Source of the DNA: Monosporascus cannonballus
Lineage: Eukaryota; Ascomycota; Sordariomycetes; Xylariales
Reading direction: 5' to 3'
Assembly (NCBI GenBank): GCA_004154925.1
Contig: QJNS01000200.1
Location: forward strand, 1-64,000
DNA length: 64,000 nucleotides
The position numbers and the translations under genes were made by a program. The notes below the pieces were generated by a model, which ran no database searches, was not told where the DNA came from, and saw nothing but the letters and a program-made list of their open reading frames with translations. Below, piece after piece: positions 48,362-61,885 of the stretch. Position 1 is the stretch's first letter. Each line of letters begins with the position of its first letter.

Positions 48362-49597
48362 TTCGCTTAAGGCGTATATAGCATTGGCTGTTACAAAAGA
48401 ATTAAAATAATTTTAATAAATACAAATATTAATTTTATATTTAAATTTTATAAAAACCAGTATAATTAATTTATTAGAGTAATATTTACGTTAAAAGTAT
48501 TTAGAGAACTCTATTAAAATATACAAACAAAACTCCAATTTGTGCATAATTAAATAATATATATTATAACTAAAATAGGATAAAAAATTATTTACCTTAC
48601 TATAAAAATATTTAAATGAGAAACTCTAATAAAAAAATAAACTTGAACTATATTAGCTTATATGAAATTATCAAAAACGGTAAAAGATAAAGTTAATTTA
48701 AAGCGTTTACTAAAGCTTAAATATAATTTTATTTTTATATTGTTTTGCTTAAGTTAATAATAAATATTATCAAAGTTTATAGGAAATGAAATAATATGAA
48801 AATAAAAGATAAAATTATATCAAAAATCAAAAGAATCTTTAAAGTGTGAAAAGAAAATAAACTTATTTAATATCTAATTCAATAAAAAAGGTTTTCGAAT
48901 TCCGAAAATACTTAAAAGCACGCATAGAACTTAATAAATACTTAGTACTTATTAAAAAGTTTTTATTAATAATGTCGAGATCGTGGATAATAACTTCTGA
49001 ATTAAGGTCTTTAAAAATAAACCAGTTAAAAATATTAATAGTTAATATAACAATGATAACCTCGACCTTTACACGTTTTTATTTTTTTTAGTTTGTTCAT
49101 TAATTAAACCCGCAACTAATAATATTATATTTTTTCGAGAAAAAAGCTATTTTAACGCCTTAAACGAAAAAAACAACCGATAATTTCGTTAATAATACGT
49201 TATTTACGTATTAGGTCTTTCTTTATCTCTTATTAAAACTATAAAACAATTTCTCAGACAACCGCTTTCTTTTAATTTAAATAGTTTTTTTCTTTCTTAG
49301 TACGACATAAAAATTTAAGCGGAATATCGAAACCGTTATAGTAATAACGGTTTTTAATATATTTCTTATAACGACGAATTTATTTAATTATTTAATATAT
49401 GGTATAGTTTTCGAAATAAGATATTTATAGTGTTATTTTCATACAATTTTAATCATATAAATAATTAAAATATTTTAGACTTTTTCTTAATTAAAACGAA
49501 TATAATATTTACGATTAATAATATAACCTGCCATAATAAAGGAAAATTTACTAAAAACAAATTTATAAAAACAAAATCCCTAAAATCAAAAAAGGTA
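48362..49597 (+). pseudogene. pol fragment of element H (right part)
   Basis: Sequence resumes from 34262. A mutated chromodomain lies at about 48860-48960, at a spacing to the following LTR similar to that in B. Heavily mutated. Confidence 0.55.
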
Positions 49598-49964
49598 TAT
49601 CACGACTTAAACTAAAACTAATCGTAAAAAACGGTCGGATTTACGTAAATAAGTTACGTAATTTAAATGTCTTTTGCTATTAAGATTTAAATAAATATAT
49701 AGAGAATTAATTGTAATTAATAAAATTAAATTTATATTAACTTTAAAAACTTATAAAAAGCTAATAAACTTATATAAAATATATTTTTTTTTTATAATTT
49801 ACATAATATTACCTTATAATATAATAATTCGTTACCTAAGGCATTCTTAGTATTTCAAAACGTAACCAGTTACTATATTTATTGCTTAAAATTCTACTAT
49901 ATTCCTACTAACATAAACTCGTACGACTTAGGTTTAATAGTTTGTTAAACTCTGAGCCGTTATA
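49598..49964 (+). repeat. H 3' LTR (degenerate)
   Basis: Begins TATCACGACTT (probably TGTCACGACTT originally) and ends GAGCCGTTATA. Its last 130 bp align with the B LTR end, and the start resembles the A LTR (TGTTACGACT). Confidence 0.55.
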
Positions 49965-50033
49965 TTATATTACGAGTTAATATTATCTAAATTATAAAAA
50001 TAACGAATGTATATATTTTATAAAAATTAACTA

Positions 50034-50090
50034 ACGTACTACCCAAGCTTTTCGGATACACAAGCTTTTCAGATTGTTTTTAGCATATTC
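50034..50090 (+). repeat. left terminal inverted repeat of the Fot1-like element
   Basis: ACGTACTACCCAAGCTTTTC at the tip, inverted match to 51859-51915 (ATGTACCGCATAAACTTTTC on the minus strand), with internal repeats of the AAGCTTTTC word. Confidence 0.8.
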
Positions 50091-50131
50091 TAACCATTCG
50101 ACTTTAACCGTTCATTTTTCAACACTACAAT

Positions 50132-51830
50132 ATGGAACGGCTTACAAAAAAACGAGAATACTCTTTACCGTTCAAGCAAAGAAATAAAAGCCGTTACTTA
50201 ATTATAAACGGTTTATTTTTATTTACGAAGTTACTGTATTTACGTTATATAAACGATATAACGGCATTTCGTCCTAATTCGATTATATATCGAAAACGCG
50301 AAAACTTATGCCAATCGAAAAGAAATTAATTATTAATCGAAGTTTTAACTTAAATATGCAAACGTTTTTTATTTAACGTTAACGTATTAAAAACATAGCG
50401 AATTTGCTACTTGTATAACGCGTCGCGAAATGCGTCGAAATTAACTGGATATTTAATTTTGTTAAATAGTCAAAAAAAGTCAAAACGCGTTTAAATCGAA
50501 AAATAGATTACTAAAAGGTTTTATGTAAAACTCTAGAAATATTTCCCAAATAATATAATCATATTCGGGTTATAATTATTAAATACGGTATTATAAAAAA
50601 GAATATTTATAATTTCGATAAAATAAAAGTTTTAATAAACTTTTTTTATAGCGGTAAATATAATTATTGCAAATACTAAAAAACGTAAAAAACCGAAATA
50701 AATTTATTGAAAAATCGGAAATAGTTTATAATAATATATGCTATTAATTCTTAAAGCTAGGCCTTACTTTTATTTATTATTCTTATTCGAAAAAATTATC
50801 TTTTTCGCTAGTTCGCCGATAACCCACTTTTATTTAAAGGTTTACTATGAATAAAATCGGTTAAATAATAAATAAACTAAGTTTAAAATGAATCAAGTAT
50901 TTCAACGGATATATTAAAACGCGTACGAAAAATTCGAAAAGTTTTTTTTTATTTTCGACAGTTATAAAAATTATTATTCGATCGAATTCGAAAATATTAC
51001 CAAATTAACGATATTGTTATATTTTATATACCTGTCTGTTTTTCTTATCGGTTCTAATCTTTTGACGTATTTTGTTTTTCTGTATTAAAACGTACGTATT
51101 TGTTTTATATCGAAAGTTTTATACGGCAATACGTTACCTATATTACTAAAAAAAATTTATTACCGGTTTTCGTACCGCATTTAAATTTGTCATAACGACC
51201 GATAATATTAAATTCGGATTCGCAAAAACGGAATTTATTCTATTCAATCTCTATTACGTTTTTTTCTCTATTAAAAATTCCAGTTATACTTCTATCGACC
51301 ATTTCGCCGCTTATTTCTGCTAATTCCGTTATTTTTCCATCTATAAAAACTCTTCAAAATATTATTAAAGCGATTCGACAAAGACGTTATTTGCAAAAAA
51401 AAAAGAAAAAAGAAAAAAAAGAAAAGAATTACCAGAGTAACTTGCTAATAAAGATAGTTAAATCAGTAATTCTTTTAACAAAAAATAACTTGTTGATTTT
51501 ATACCAAAACGTTCTTTTTCGAAAAAAAAACGGCTATTTATGCGAAACGAACCATATTCTTAATAAACGCTGAAAAACTAAGAACAAACGTTTTTTTTAA
51601 AAAAAGATATTTACTATAAAGGAAATACGAACTTTTATAAATACGAAAAAAGGTAGTAATAAATAATTACAGCTAATAATAGCTGAAGATAGTGGTCGTA
51701 AAAAGGTTTAGGCGAAAAAACGGAACTATAGCGTTTACAGCAAGCTCGGACATAATGCGCGTATTTGTAAAGAAATTATAAAAACGTCAAATGATAAACA
51801 ATTTAATTGGTTGGAATTAATTTATGGCCT
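50132..51830 (+). pseudogene. degenerate pogo-type transposase
   Basis: Order of pieces: 65 open codons from an ATG at 50132 (start of the N-terminal domain), then the CENP-B/HTH-like region at about 50370-50570 (VAKCVEINWIFNFVK; TRLNRKIDY; KYGIIKKNIYNFDKI). The DDE catalytic domain follows at about 50640-51060, including FFIFDSYKNYYSIEFE. Then come the SFDVFCFSVLKRTY region, a Lys-rich coiled coil at 51391-51573, and a final CCHC-like YSKLGHNARICKE at about 51735-51775. Stops break the frame, so it is inactive. Confidence 0.8.
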
Positions 51831-51858
51831 TATAATTAACTTATTTGAATTTGTTGTC

Positions 51859-51915
51859 GAAAAGTGCTAAAACTATTCGAAAAGCTTGTACATTCGAAAA
51901 GTTTATGCGGTACAT
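51859..51915 (-). repeat. right terminal inverted repeat of the Fot1-like element
   Basis: Inverted partner of 50034-50090, ending GCGGTACAT next to the TA duplication. Confidence 0.8.
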
Positions 51916-51917
51916 TA

Positions 51918-54125
51918 TAATATTTTTTAAAGATAATACGTTAATTTAATTTTAACAATTTAAAGACTAATCAGAAATTTTATACGTTTGTTTTATAAAA
52001 ACATAACAAGATAATATTTAAAACAATGATAAAAACATATCTGTTAAATTAAATTACTTTTATATTTTTCGAATAGTATAGTTTTAAAAACTTACTTAAA
52101 ATAAAGAAAAATATAAATTATTATTATACAATTAATAACACTTTTAAAATACTTATTTAAACATATATTGTCTTAAATTTTAAAAGATTTACTAAATAAA
52201 TTATAATAACTAAAAAGAGTTATAAAAAGTGTGTAATTAAATATAAAAGATCTTGAACGTTTTAAGTTTCGAATAAATAATTTAGTACTTATAATGCTCA
52301 AACTTAAAAATGGCAAACAGAAAAATATATAAGACGAAAACTATAATTCTTGACGTACAGTTAATTATAAATCTAAATAATATTACTACCAAAAATGAAT
52401 ACCTTTTAATCTTTCTAAATACTTTAAAAGAAAAGTTTAATAAAATAAAATAATTTATTATATTTAATTTTCTAAACGGTTATAATCCTATTAACAGAAG
52501 AAAAAAAACTATTTTTAAAATAATATATAAATATTACGAATATCGTATAAACTTTAAAGGATTAATTAATGCTCTTATAAGTTTTTTACAATTAATTATA
52601 ATTATTTTTAAAAGTCTTCTAAATAATTTAATATTTATATAACTTGTTACTATATTAATTTATTCTAACTTTTTAAAAGAAATTTGAAAAATGAATTACT
52701 TAAATATTCGAAGTTTTAAAGAACATAAATATCTCAATTAAACTAACAAGAAGTATAGAGCAAATATTAAAACTAAATGTTTTACAATTTATTTTTATTT
52801 CTCGTCTAATTTAAATTTAAAACATTAGAATCAAAATAATTAAAACCTGACTTATATCTTAGAAAGCGAACGTTAGAAATATTTGGCAAATTTTAAAATT
52901 TATTAATTACCTATATAACTTAATTAAGAGACGCGAAATTATAATTCAATTATTAAAAAACATATTATTAAGAAATATATTTTAAATTTTAAATTTTTAA
53001 GACAAGTTAAGAAGGATTCTAAATAACTTAAAAACAAAATTATTAAAATATTAATAAAAAGAAAGATTTAAAAGACAACGCTTTCAATTACACTCCAGGT
53101 ATTATTTTAGACCGATAAAAAAAGAAAATAATATTCTATAATTTATTACTTTAAATCTCTACGAAATATAATATTTAATAACTTAAGTTATAATAAGAAC
53201 TATTAATATTTTTAATTTTTTTTAAAAAAAAGAATGACCATTTTTATATGAAACTAAAAGGCTTTTTAATAGGTATTTCGATTATAAAATTATTACCCGA
53301 TTTATATATATATAAAAGTTATATAAATAATATAAAACGTAAATAATCTTTTTAAAAATTTAACTTTAAGATATATTATATTAAACGAATAATGTATTTA
53401 CATAAGTATTTTAAACTATAAGAGTAATTCTAATTAAAAAGTTTTTAAAAGAATATATAATTATTATAATATAAAGAAAACAATATTATATAATTTTATA
53501 AAGTGTTAAACGTTTAATATTTAAATTATTAATACGGTTGCGAAATTCTTATATTATAAAAAAATAAAGAAATTTTAGTAATTGAAAGCATAGTTAAAAA
53601 ACCGGTTATTATACTGTAATACGGTTCACGGTTTTACCATTTAATAAAAACGATTCGTTTAGAAATTTCACTAAAGCTTATTGTACAATTATTTAGAAAT
53701 TTTTAAAATTACGAAATATTTATAAAAAAATATAATTTTTTGAAATTAAAAAATGTAATTAATAAAATATTTAAAATTATAATATTTGAAGAAGAAATTA
53801 AGATAATTTATTATAAACCATATATATTACAATTATTTATAAATATCTTTATTTGAAATTAAAATAATATAACCTACAATTTTAGTACGAATTTATTTTT
53901 AATTAATAATCTCGATATTAAAATTAAATAAAAAAGAACATGGATAAATATTATTGGTATATTAACTATAAGTATTTTGTATTTTTAAAGAAAAATGTAA
54001 ATTCAAAATAATTAAATTATATTTTCATTAAAACTTATTTCGATATACATAAAATATTAAATAAAATTATTTTCGAAGAAAATATGTTTTTAATATCGAA
54101 ATTTAATACGTATTTTTAAATATAT
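51918..54125 (+). pseudogene. degenerate pol of element I
   Basis: The gypsy RT frame is visible with stops at 52280-52700. The RT block that in E reads NFRDNYYRIKM is recognisable as NFLNGYN-like here. Further RNase H and integrase pieces are too mutated to delimit. The frame is cut at 54130 by E. Confidence 0.6.
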
Positions 54126-54130
54126 TAATA

Positions 54131-54554
54131 TGTTACGGATTAAGAAGATCCCCGGCCAGAAAAGAGACCCAGGACCCAAGGTCTGGTGGGTAAACTTCGG
54201 CCCCACTTAATGGTCTTTGCGGAAACGACAAAGACCATCCAGAGATATTTTAAAGATTACCAGAGATATTCCAGAAAATAGGAAAAAACAGTACGAAGGT
54301 TATAGAGGACGAGAAAAGTATAAAAATACGGGTTTTTATATAAATAATATTTACTTAGTTTTTTTGTTTTTTTAGCTATTAATCTAAGTTTTTAACCAAA
54401 AATAATTATACCATTTTTTAATTAAAAAAAGAATATTTTAAAATTTTTTTAACGAATATATTAAATTATTTTTCGTCTTATTATTACCTGCAAATTAAAA
54501 CCTTTTTCGGATATTACTTATATTTCTAAATGGATATATAATAAGTTCGTTATA
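54131..54554 (+). repeat. E 5' LTR
   Basis: Begins TGTTACGGATTAAGAAGATC. The U3 has near-normal composition and a perfect inverted repeat TGGTCTTTG...CAAAGACCA (54211-54237). The distal part is AT-rich and matches the D LTR. Confidence 0.9.
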
Positions 54555-54999
54555 TTTTAATAATTTTTTAATTAATAACCAACGAATAATTTACCGCTTA
54601 ATTAAGGCATAAATTTTTTTAAATTTAATGCAAACAATAATATAGGACGATATTTAGAAAATAAATAACATATACGATTTCCATTATTAGTTAATAAAAT
54701 ATTATTAATAAGATTTAACGATTTACCCTTTATTAAGGAAGTTTTTTAATTAATTAATAATATGGTTCTTCTTATAACGTAATTTTAAGAAAGTTCTTTT
54801 TCCTAGCCTTAATAACAATTTTTCCCGATTTTCCAGGATATTATTAAAATTTAAGAATTAAAGCAAGAAAAAGTTAAGGAAAAAAAATATAAGGTAAAAA
54901 GTTAAAGATTTCTTATAAAAAAATTAGGCGCTTTAAAAACAAAAGTTCAAACCTTAAAAGAAAAAAATATACGACTAAAAGGAAAAAAACCAGCTTTTT

Positions 55000-55930
55000 T
55001 ATAGTTTGGCTCCATTAAAAGGCGAAATCAAGGGGCCGATTACCGACCCTCTTTATTGGACTTAAGGCAAACGCAAATAAAAACGTTAACCCTGCTATTA
55101 TTCGACATAAATTAAATACGAAAAGGAACTATTCCCCCTTTTGGCTACTATGGAATATTAGATATTAAAGGCTATAAGCCAATTCCCCCTAAGCCTTATA
55201 ACGGATCGAAAAACTTTAATAAATTTTTGGTTTAAGCCAGATTTTACCTTAAGTTTTATAAAAATTCTTTAACGGAAAATTATTAAAAAATAATAATTAT
55301 TTTTTAGTTTTTAATTGGACGAATACGTTAATAATTCAAACTTATTTTAACGGATTATTTCGAAAAATACCTAAAAAAAATTTCGGATTTTATTAATTAT
55401 ATTTTTAGTAATTATAAAATTTTTTTTAAAAAAATACGTACTTTATTCGATAACCTTAATAAGGAACAAAATGTTATTAAGTAATTTTATTTTTTTAACA
55501 AGTTAAGTCAGCCGCCGAATATACGATTAAATTTAACCGTTTGGCTGTTATTTTAAATTTACCCGAAAACGTATTATTTTATTTTTATTATAATAACCTA
55601 AAACTTTTAATTAAAAACGAAATATTTAAGGAATTAAAGAATAAATCTTTTACGGAATATATTAATAAGGTTATTATTGCCAACCGACGTATTTTTAATC
55701 GGTACCTTAAGAAAAAAAAGGACCGACAAACAAAATAACGATAAAAGCTCTAGTAACCAAATTAAAAAAAATAAGGGCAAACTTTAAAAAAAAGCAAATT
55801 CCGTTTAGAAAAAACTTAAGAAAAATAAGTTCAAAATAAAGTATTTTAATTGTGACAAAAAGGGGCATTTTAAAAACGAATATTATTCCCTCGTTAAAAA
55901 GGATTCTAAAAAAGGAAGGATTTTTTAACC
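55000..55930 (+). pseudogene. degenerate gag of element E
   Basis: Aligned with D gag. Zinc knuckle at about 55837-55890 reads YFNCDKKGHFKNEYYS, one cysteine still intact. Confidence 0.7.
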
Positions 55931-57099
55931 TTAAAAAAAAGCTAAAGCGGCTAAACAAAAAACCGATAATAAGGCAGAAAAAAAAAGAAAAAAGTTAATT
56001 CGATTTCCTTCTAGCCAGAATTTATTATTGCCATAATTACTTAAATTTAAAGCGATATCCCAAAGTACGAAAATTATCCTATTTGCCAGGACTTTAAGGT
56101 TAAAATCTACAAATACTATTTAAGATAAACGGTTTTCAGAATAATTATAAAGTTAAGATATTAATATTACCTTAATTCCCAAAAATATAAGATATATATA
56201 AAAAACGATTAATTTCGACTAAATATTAACAATTACGGATAATTATCCTCAAAACTTTATAAGCTCCTAAAATGCATTATTTACAGGAAAATATTATCGA
56301 TAAATTTTTACGAATTATTATATTTTATTACTTATTACCAGAACGATTATTTTATTTATTTTAAAACTAAAAAAGATAATAACTTTTGGCCCGGGTAAAA
56401 TAATAAGATTTTTACCGAACCAAACGATAAATACCGATATACTAAAATTTCCCGATAACCAAAATACTTTAAGTCTTATTATTTATATCCCAAATCAAAA
56501 CGAAATTAAAAGGTTATATTATAAAAATATTTATATTATTTCCCGATATTTTATGTTTAATACAAACTTTGAAATATAAAAATAATTTTTTCGGAAATTT
56601 ACTTTTTTAATTTTATAATTCGAAAAAAGCGGAATAAAAAAGTAAACCAGGAAAAAGGCCCAATTTTAAAGCCTTAATGTAAATACGGCAAGAAAACATA
56701 ATTCCGGTATAAGAACGACTAATATATTAAATATGCTATTAAAAAAGCTCGCAAATAAAGATTTATTTAAACCGGAAAATATCAAAAATCAAAAAATTAC
56801 AAAGGCCTTCGAAAATAAAGTATCAAAAAACTCTAACCGATAAGACTTTATGCGAAATAACAAAAGGAACGCGTAATTAGGTTAAGATCCCCTTCCGATA
56901 TAAAAGTAAAATGCTTAAGGCCATAATTAATTCCAAAACAGAAAATAATTTTATTTTTTCCGTAACGGCAAAAAAAAATTAAATTCCTTGGAAATATAAG
57001 TTAAAATCTTACAAATTACGTACGATAAATAGCAATTTATTTACGTATAAAGGAAAACAAATTTTTCGAAAAACGGAAAAACTCCTAATATAAATTTAG

Positions 57100-60000
57100 G
57101 GATATTAAGAATATATTTCGTTGGATATTGCCGATATCTCCGGATATGATATTATCTTAGGAATACCTTGGTTTTATTTTAGTAACTTACGGATTAATTA
57201 AAAAAAACGAATATTTTCCTAGGACGAAATATTAAAAGAAAAGTAAGAAATTTATTATATTATTAAGGAAATACGGGTTCCTAATTAGATCTTTACGGTA
57301 TTTCCGAAATATTAAGAATTTAAAAAATTATTTAAAGATAAAAAAAATTACGAATTACCGTTATACGATTAATGGGATTACCGGATACCTATTAAAAAAG
57401 GATATTATTTTAAGCTTTACAAAATTTATTACATAAATCCAAAAAAATCAAAAGCTTTATGGAAAAATATATAATTAAATTTGAAAAAAAATATATTTAA
57501 TTTTTTAACTCCCTTATTGGATATTTAGTCCTTATAATATTAAAAACTAAAGATAATAAATAAAGGATTAATAAGGACGAAAACCCTATTTACCGAAAAA
57601 TAATTAATTATAAATAATTAAATAATATTACGATTAAGAACGGATATCCCTTAACTTTTATGAATACCTTAAAGGAAAATGCTAATAAAGCCAAATGGTT
57701 TACGGCGTTTAATTTTCGCGATAATTATTACCGTATTAAAATGGCCAAAGGAGAAAAATGGAAAACAATATTTAAAATAATATATGGACTTTATAAGTAC
57801 CGAATAATGCCTATGGGACTTATTAATGTTCCCGCCAGTTTCTAAAATTTGGTTATAATTATTTTTTGATAATTCTTAGATAAATTTATATTCGTTTACC
57901 TCGACGATATCCTTATTTACTTCGAAACCCTAAAAGAACATAAGAAATATATCGTTTAAATACTTAAAACTCTGGATAAAACCAATATTCGAATTAATTT
58001 TATTAAAAACGTATGGTATATCCAGAAATTAGATTTTTTGGGGTTTATTTTTATATTAGGATAAATTCAAATTTAACGCTTTAAGTTGGAAACAGTTAAG
58101 GACTGGCTTATCCTTAATAAGGCGACCGTTATAAATATTTAATAAATCTTAGGATTTACAGATTACGTACGTAGCCTAATTAAGGGATATAAAAATATAA
58201 TTAGGCTTTTAACGAAATTTACCACTAAAAAATACGTTAAGAAAAAATTCGAACTTTTAAAAAAAGCAAAAAAAACGTTCCGGGAATTAAAAAAGACAAT
58301 TACTAGCGGACTTATTATAAAGATGCCAAATCTAGATAAAACGAAACGATTAAAAACAGATACTTTAAAGTATGCCCTAGGTACAATTTTGGAAGAGCAA
58401 AAAAATAACGGCAAATAGTATTTAATAATATATTATTTAAAAGTATTCCGAAATGCAGAACTTAAATACCAAATTTACGATAAAGAATTATTAATAATTA
58501 ATAATGCTTTCAAAAAAATAGGAACCTTTTTTTAATAAAACAAAAAAACCTTTCGACATTTACTTTAATTACAAAAATCTTACGCGATTTATGAAAACCC
58601 AAAAACTGAATAAACGATATGAAAAATAGTGGATTTTTTTATCTAAATTTAATTTTAAGATATATTATATTAAAGAAAAAAAAACATCTAAGCGGATATC
58701 TTTAATCGCAAAAGCAATTACGATTTCAAGATTCCCAAAAAAAATATGCAGATATTATAATATAATAAGGACAGAACTATATATCTATATAAAATAATAA
58801 AAAAATTAATTACCGAACTCTTAATACGGTTTCGGAATTTTTACGATGCAGAAAAACAGAAAAAAATTTAATAATTAAAAGAATAACTAAAAGATTAATT
58901 ACTATATTACGGCAAGATTTACGTTCCTAAGGATTAATAAGAATAATTCGTAAAGGAATTCCATAAAGATCCGTTATACGGATATTAAGGGATTTTCAAA
59001 ATTACCCGACGATTATAAGAATAATACGATTTTCCGGAATTACGCCGTATTATTAAAAAGGTAATTAAGGACTATAACGTTTATAATAAGATTAAGGCAG
59101 TACGTTATAAGCCTTACGGACTATTACAACCTATTAATATTTTTGACAAAATATAAAATACCATAATTTAGGACTTTATTATTAATTTATTTTTATTTAA
59201 AGACCTAATTACTGGAATCGAATACGACGGAATATGGGTAATTATTAATAAATTTACTAAATATAAGTACTTTTTATTTTTCAAAAAAAATATAACGGCA
59301 GAATAATTAGCTTACGTTTTTATTAAATAATACCTTAATAAACATAAAATACTTAAAAAGATTGTTTTAAATTAAAATATGTTATTTATTTTAAAATTTG
59401 GTATTAATGTTTTTAAATAAATTAGTATTAAATTTAAGTTTTTAATAGCATATTATCTCCAAACGGATAGCTAAACCGAAAATGTAATTAAATCCTAAAA
59501 TAATATTTGCGAAATTACATTAATTATTAATAAAATAATTAGGTAAAGCTTTTACTATTAGTATAAATTACTTATAATATATTTATTAACGAAGATATAG
59601 GCGTATTTCCTTATATAGCTGTATACGGATATAATGCAAAAATAAAACGACTTAAATAACCGCTTAATAAAATACCAAAAATTGTTATAATTACTTTAAA
59701 AGCAAAGATATTGATAACAAAAATCAAAACGATCTAAGTCCGTTTCCAGAACGAATTACGATTTTTATAATAACGGATAATTTAGTATTATAATAAAAAA
59801 AATTAAAAAACCAATTTTAACAAGAGGAAATAAGGTTTACCTATTACGCCAAAGATAAAACGTAATTTCGAACATCTTATAAATCAAAATAAAAAAAATC
59901 CAGCGATAAGTTTAACTTTAAAAAACTTAGCCTATTTAAAATTGACGAAATTGTTTCCAAAATTAATTACCAACTGTCGTTACCCAAAAATATAAGAAAA

Positions 60001-60260
60001 TACCTTATTTTCCATATTTTTTACTTAAACCAGTACCTAAGAATACCCCGTTAAAAATAAATTTAAAATTCGAAAAAGATTTTGATAAATACGAAATTAA
60101 ACGAATATTAGATTTTAAAATGGTTAAAAGTAAAATTTAATATTTAATTAAGTAAAAAGGATATTTACATAAAGTAAATACGTAAAAATTATTTAAGTAT
60201 TTAACGAATATAATGGACTTGGTTAAGACGTTTTATCGCCAGAACCCTGATCGACCGTTT
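57100..60260 (+). pseudogene. degenerate pol of element E
   Basis: The protease-like piece at 57115-57200 (ISGYDIILGIPWFYFSNLRI) is better kept than in D. RT lies at about 57530-58080, with an intact 61-codon stretch at 57660-57845 (AFNFRDNYYRIKM; LYKYRIMPMGLINVPASF) and VYLDDILIYF at 57893-57925. RNase H follows at about 58350-58450, the integrase HHCC region at about 58950-59130 and the chromodomain at about 60090-60230 (IKRILDFKMVKSKI). Frame-broken. Confidence 0.8.
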
Positions 60261-60917
60261 CCAATACGACCAAGGTCGTAGGTGACAAAGGCCTAAACCC
60301 TAAATCAAACCCTGCGGCGTTCCAGTCGTAAAAATTAAGATCAAAAACAAGCTGCGCTTATTTCCGATTTAAACGTTTTTTTTTTATCTAGTTTTTCCTT
60401 TTTTTTTAATTTATCCAAAAAACGGAGCCCCCGACGAATCATTTTAACTTTTCGGCATTAAAAAAAGTTATATTATCGACTAAATCTTATTAACCTAGTA
60501 ATGGCTTCGGCCTGTAACCGCTACAAATCCAATAAAGCTTTTTCCGTAACCCTTTTTTTATGGTTAATCCAAACCTTTTCGGACCGGATATTTTAAAACG
60601 ACTTTAAGGAAATGTTATTCCTATCATATAAAACGTTTGCTTTATAGCAAAATTAATACTTTTTTTTTCTTTAATTATTTTATATTCCAAACCCAAATCC
60701 TTATAACGTTTATACGGCATAATTAAATATCTAAAATCGATAATGGACGATATTAGGTTTTTCCGACTATTGGTAAAAATTTTAAGCCGTTTTCGTAGAA
60801 AATTTAATATGGTAACGAATTAATTGGAATTCAGAAAAAAATGGGAAAAACTAGTTAATAAGTAAGGAAATTAACTTATTTATTTTTGGAATAAAAATCC
60901 TAAAAAAAGGAAAATAA

Positions 60918-61339
60918 TGTTACGGATTAAAAAAACCCCCGGCCAAAAAAAAGACCCAGGACCTAAGGTCTAATGGGTAAACTTCGGCCCCACTTAATGG
61001 TCTTTGCGGAAACGACAAAGACCATCCAGAGACATTCCAGAGACCACCAGAGACATTCCAGAAAATAAGAAGAAATAATACGAAAATTATGAAAAACGAA
61101 AAAAATATAAAAATACGGGTTTTTATGTAAATAACACTTACTTAGTTTTTCGTTCCTTAATTATTAATCTAAGCTTTTAACCAAAGGCAACTATACCGTT
61201 CTTTAATTAAGAGAAAAATACCTTGAAATTTCCTTAACGAATATATTAAATTATTTCTCGTTTTATTATTACCTGCAAATCAAGACTTTTTTCGGATATT
61301 ACTCATATTTCCAGGTAGATGTATAACAGGTTCGTTATA
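60918..61339 (+). repeat. E 3' LTR
   Basis: Partner of 54131-54554. Hairpin arms at 60998-61006 and 61016-61024. Additional direct repeats of a CAGAGACATTCCAGAGAC-like unit. Confidence 0.9.
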
Positions 61340-61699
61340 TAATATTAAATTTAGATTTTTAATAATTAATTATCTTTAAATCGATAGATATATTAAAAAT
61401 ATATTAAATATTTAAATTATATTTTAAATATTATTTTAATTAATTGGAAAATCAATAAATAAGATTTTCATTATTAATTTAAATTATGTATTATACCTTA
61501 ATTAATGAAAATCTAAACATATTTTATACAATTATATATTAACGTAATTTAAAAACATAACAATCGGCTTTCAAATATATTATTATAATAATAAATATAA
61601 AAATTAACGTATTATACTATTATATTTAAATTATATTTTTTGGTAAAAAATACTTTAATATTATAGTAAGAAAAAATTAAATAATTAATTTTTATAAAA

Positions 61700-61885
61700 A
61701 TACAGCTCCTATAGGGCTGCGACTAATGTCCGACTAACCACAGACCTACGCGCCAGCACAAATAACTATCTAGCAGCTAATAAGAAATGCTAGATAAAAA
61801 TAACTTAATACATTCACTTCTTGAAATCTGCTTTACGACTGGTCGAAGATTATCTTACCTCAGTTCACAGCTATCCATTATCTAA
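61700..61885. other. unmutated island inside element I
   Basis: About 185 bp of near-normal composition between AT-rich flanks, starting CAGCTCCTATAGGGCTGCGA. Includes the perfect inverted repeat TATCTAGCA...TGCTAGATA with a 12-nt loop (around 61768-61797). No coding frame. It could be an insertion (a hAT-like end TAGGGCTGCGAC is possible) or a small RNA-type sequence. Not identified. Confidence 0.5.

Larger units (their letters stand above)
50034..51915 (+). mobile_element. Fot1/pogo-type DNA transposon, RIP-mutated
   Basis: 1882 bp, a usual Fot1-like size, flanked by TA on both sides (50032-50033, 51916-51917). The ends are about 57-bp inverted repeats. Each contains two copies of an AAGCTTTTCGGAT-like word (candidate transposase-binding sites). 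The element lies inside the protease region of retroelement I. Confidence 0.85.
54131..61339 (+). mobile_element. Gypsy chromovirus E, nested in I
   Basis: Complete 7209-bp element. LTRs 54131-54554 and 60918-61339. Perfect 5-bp target duplication TAATA (54126-54130 and 61340-61344). The interior closely follows element D over its whole length, but the first about 180 bp of the LTRs (U3) differ from D. Polypurine tract AAAAAAAGGAAAATAA precedes the 3' LTR. Confidence 0.9.
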
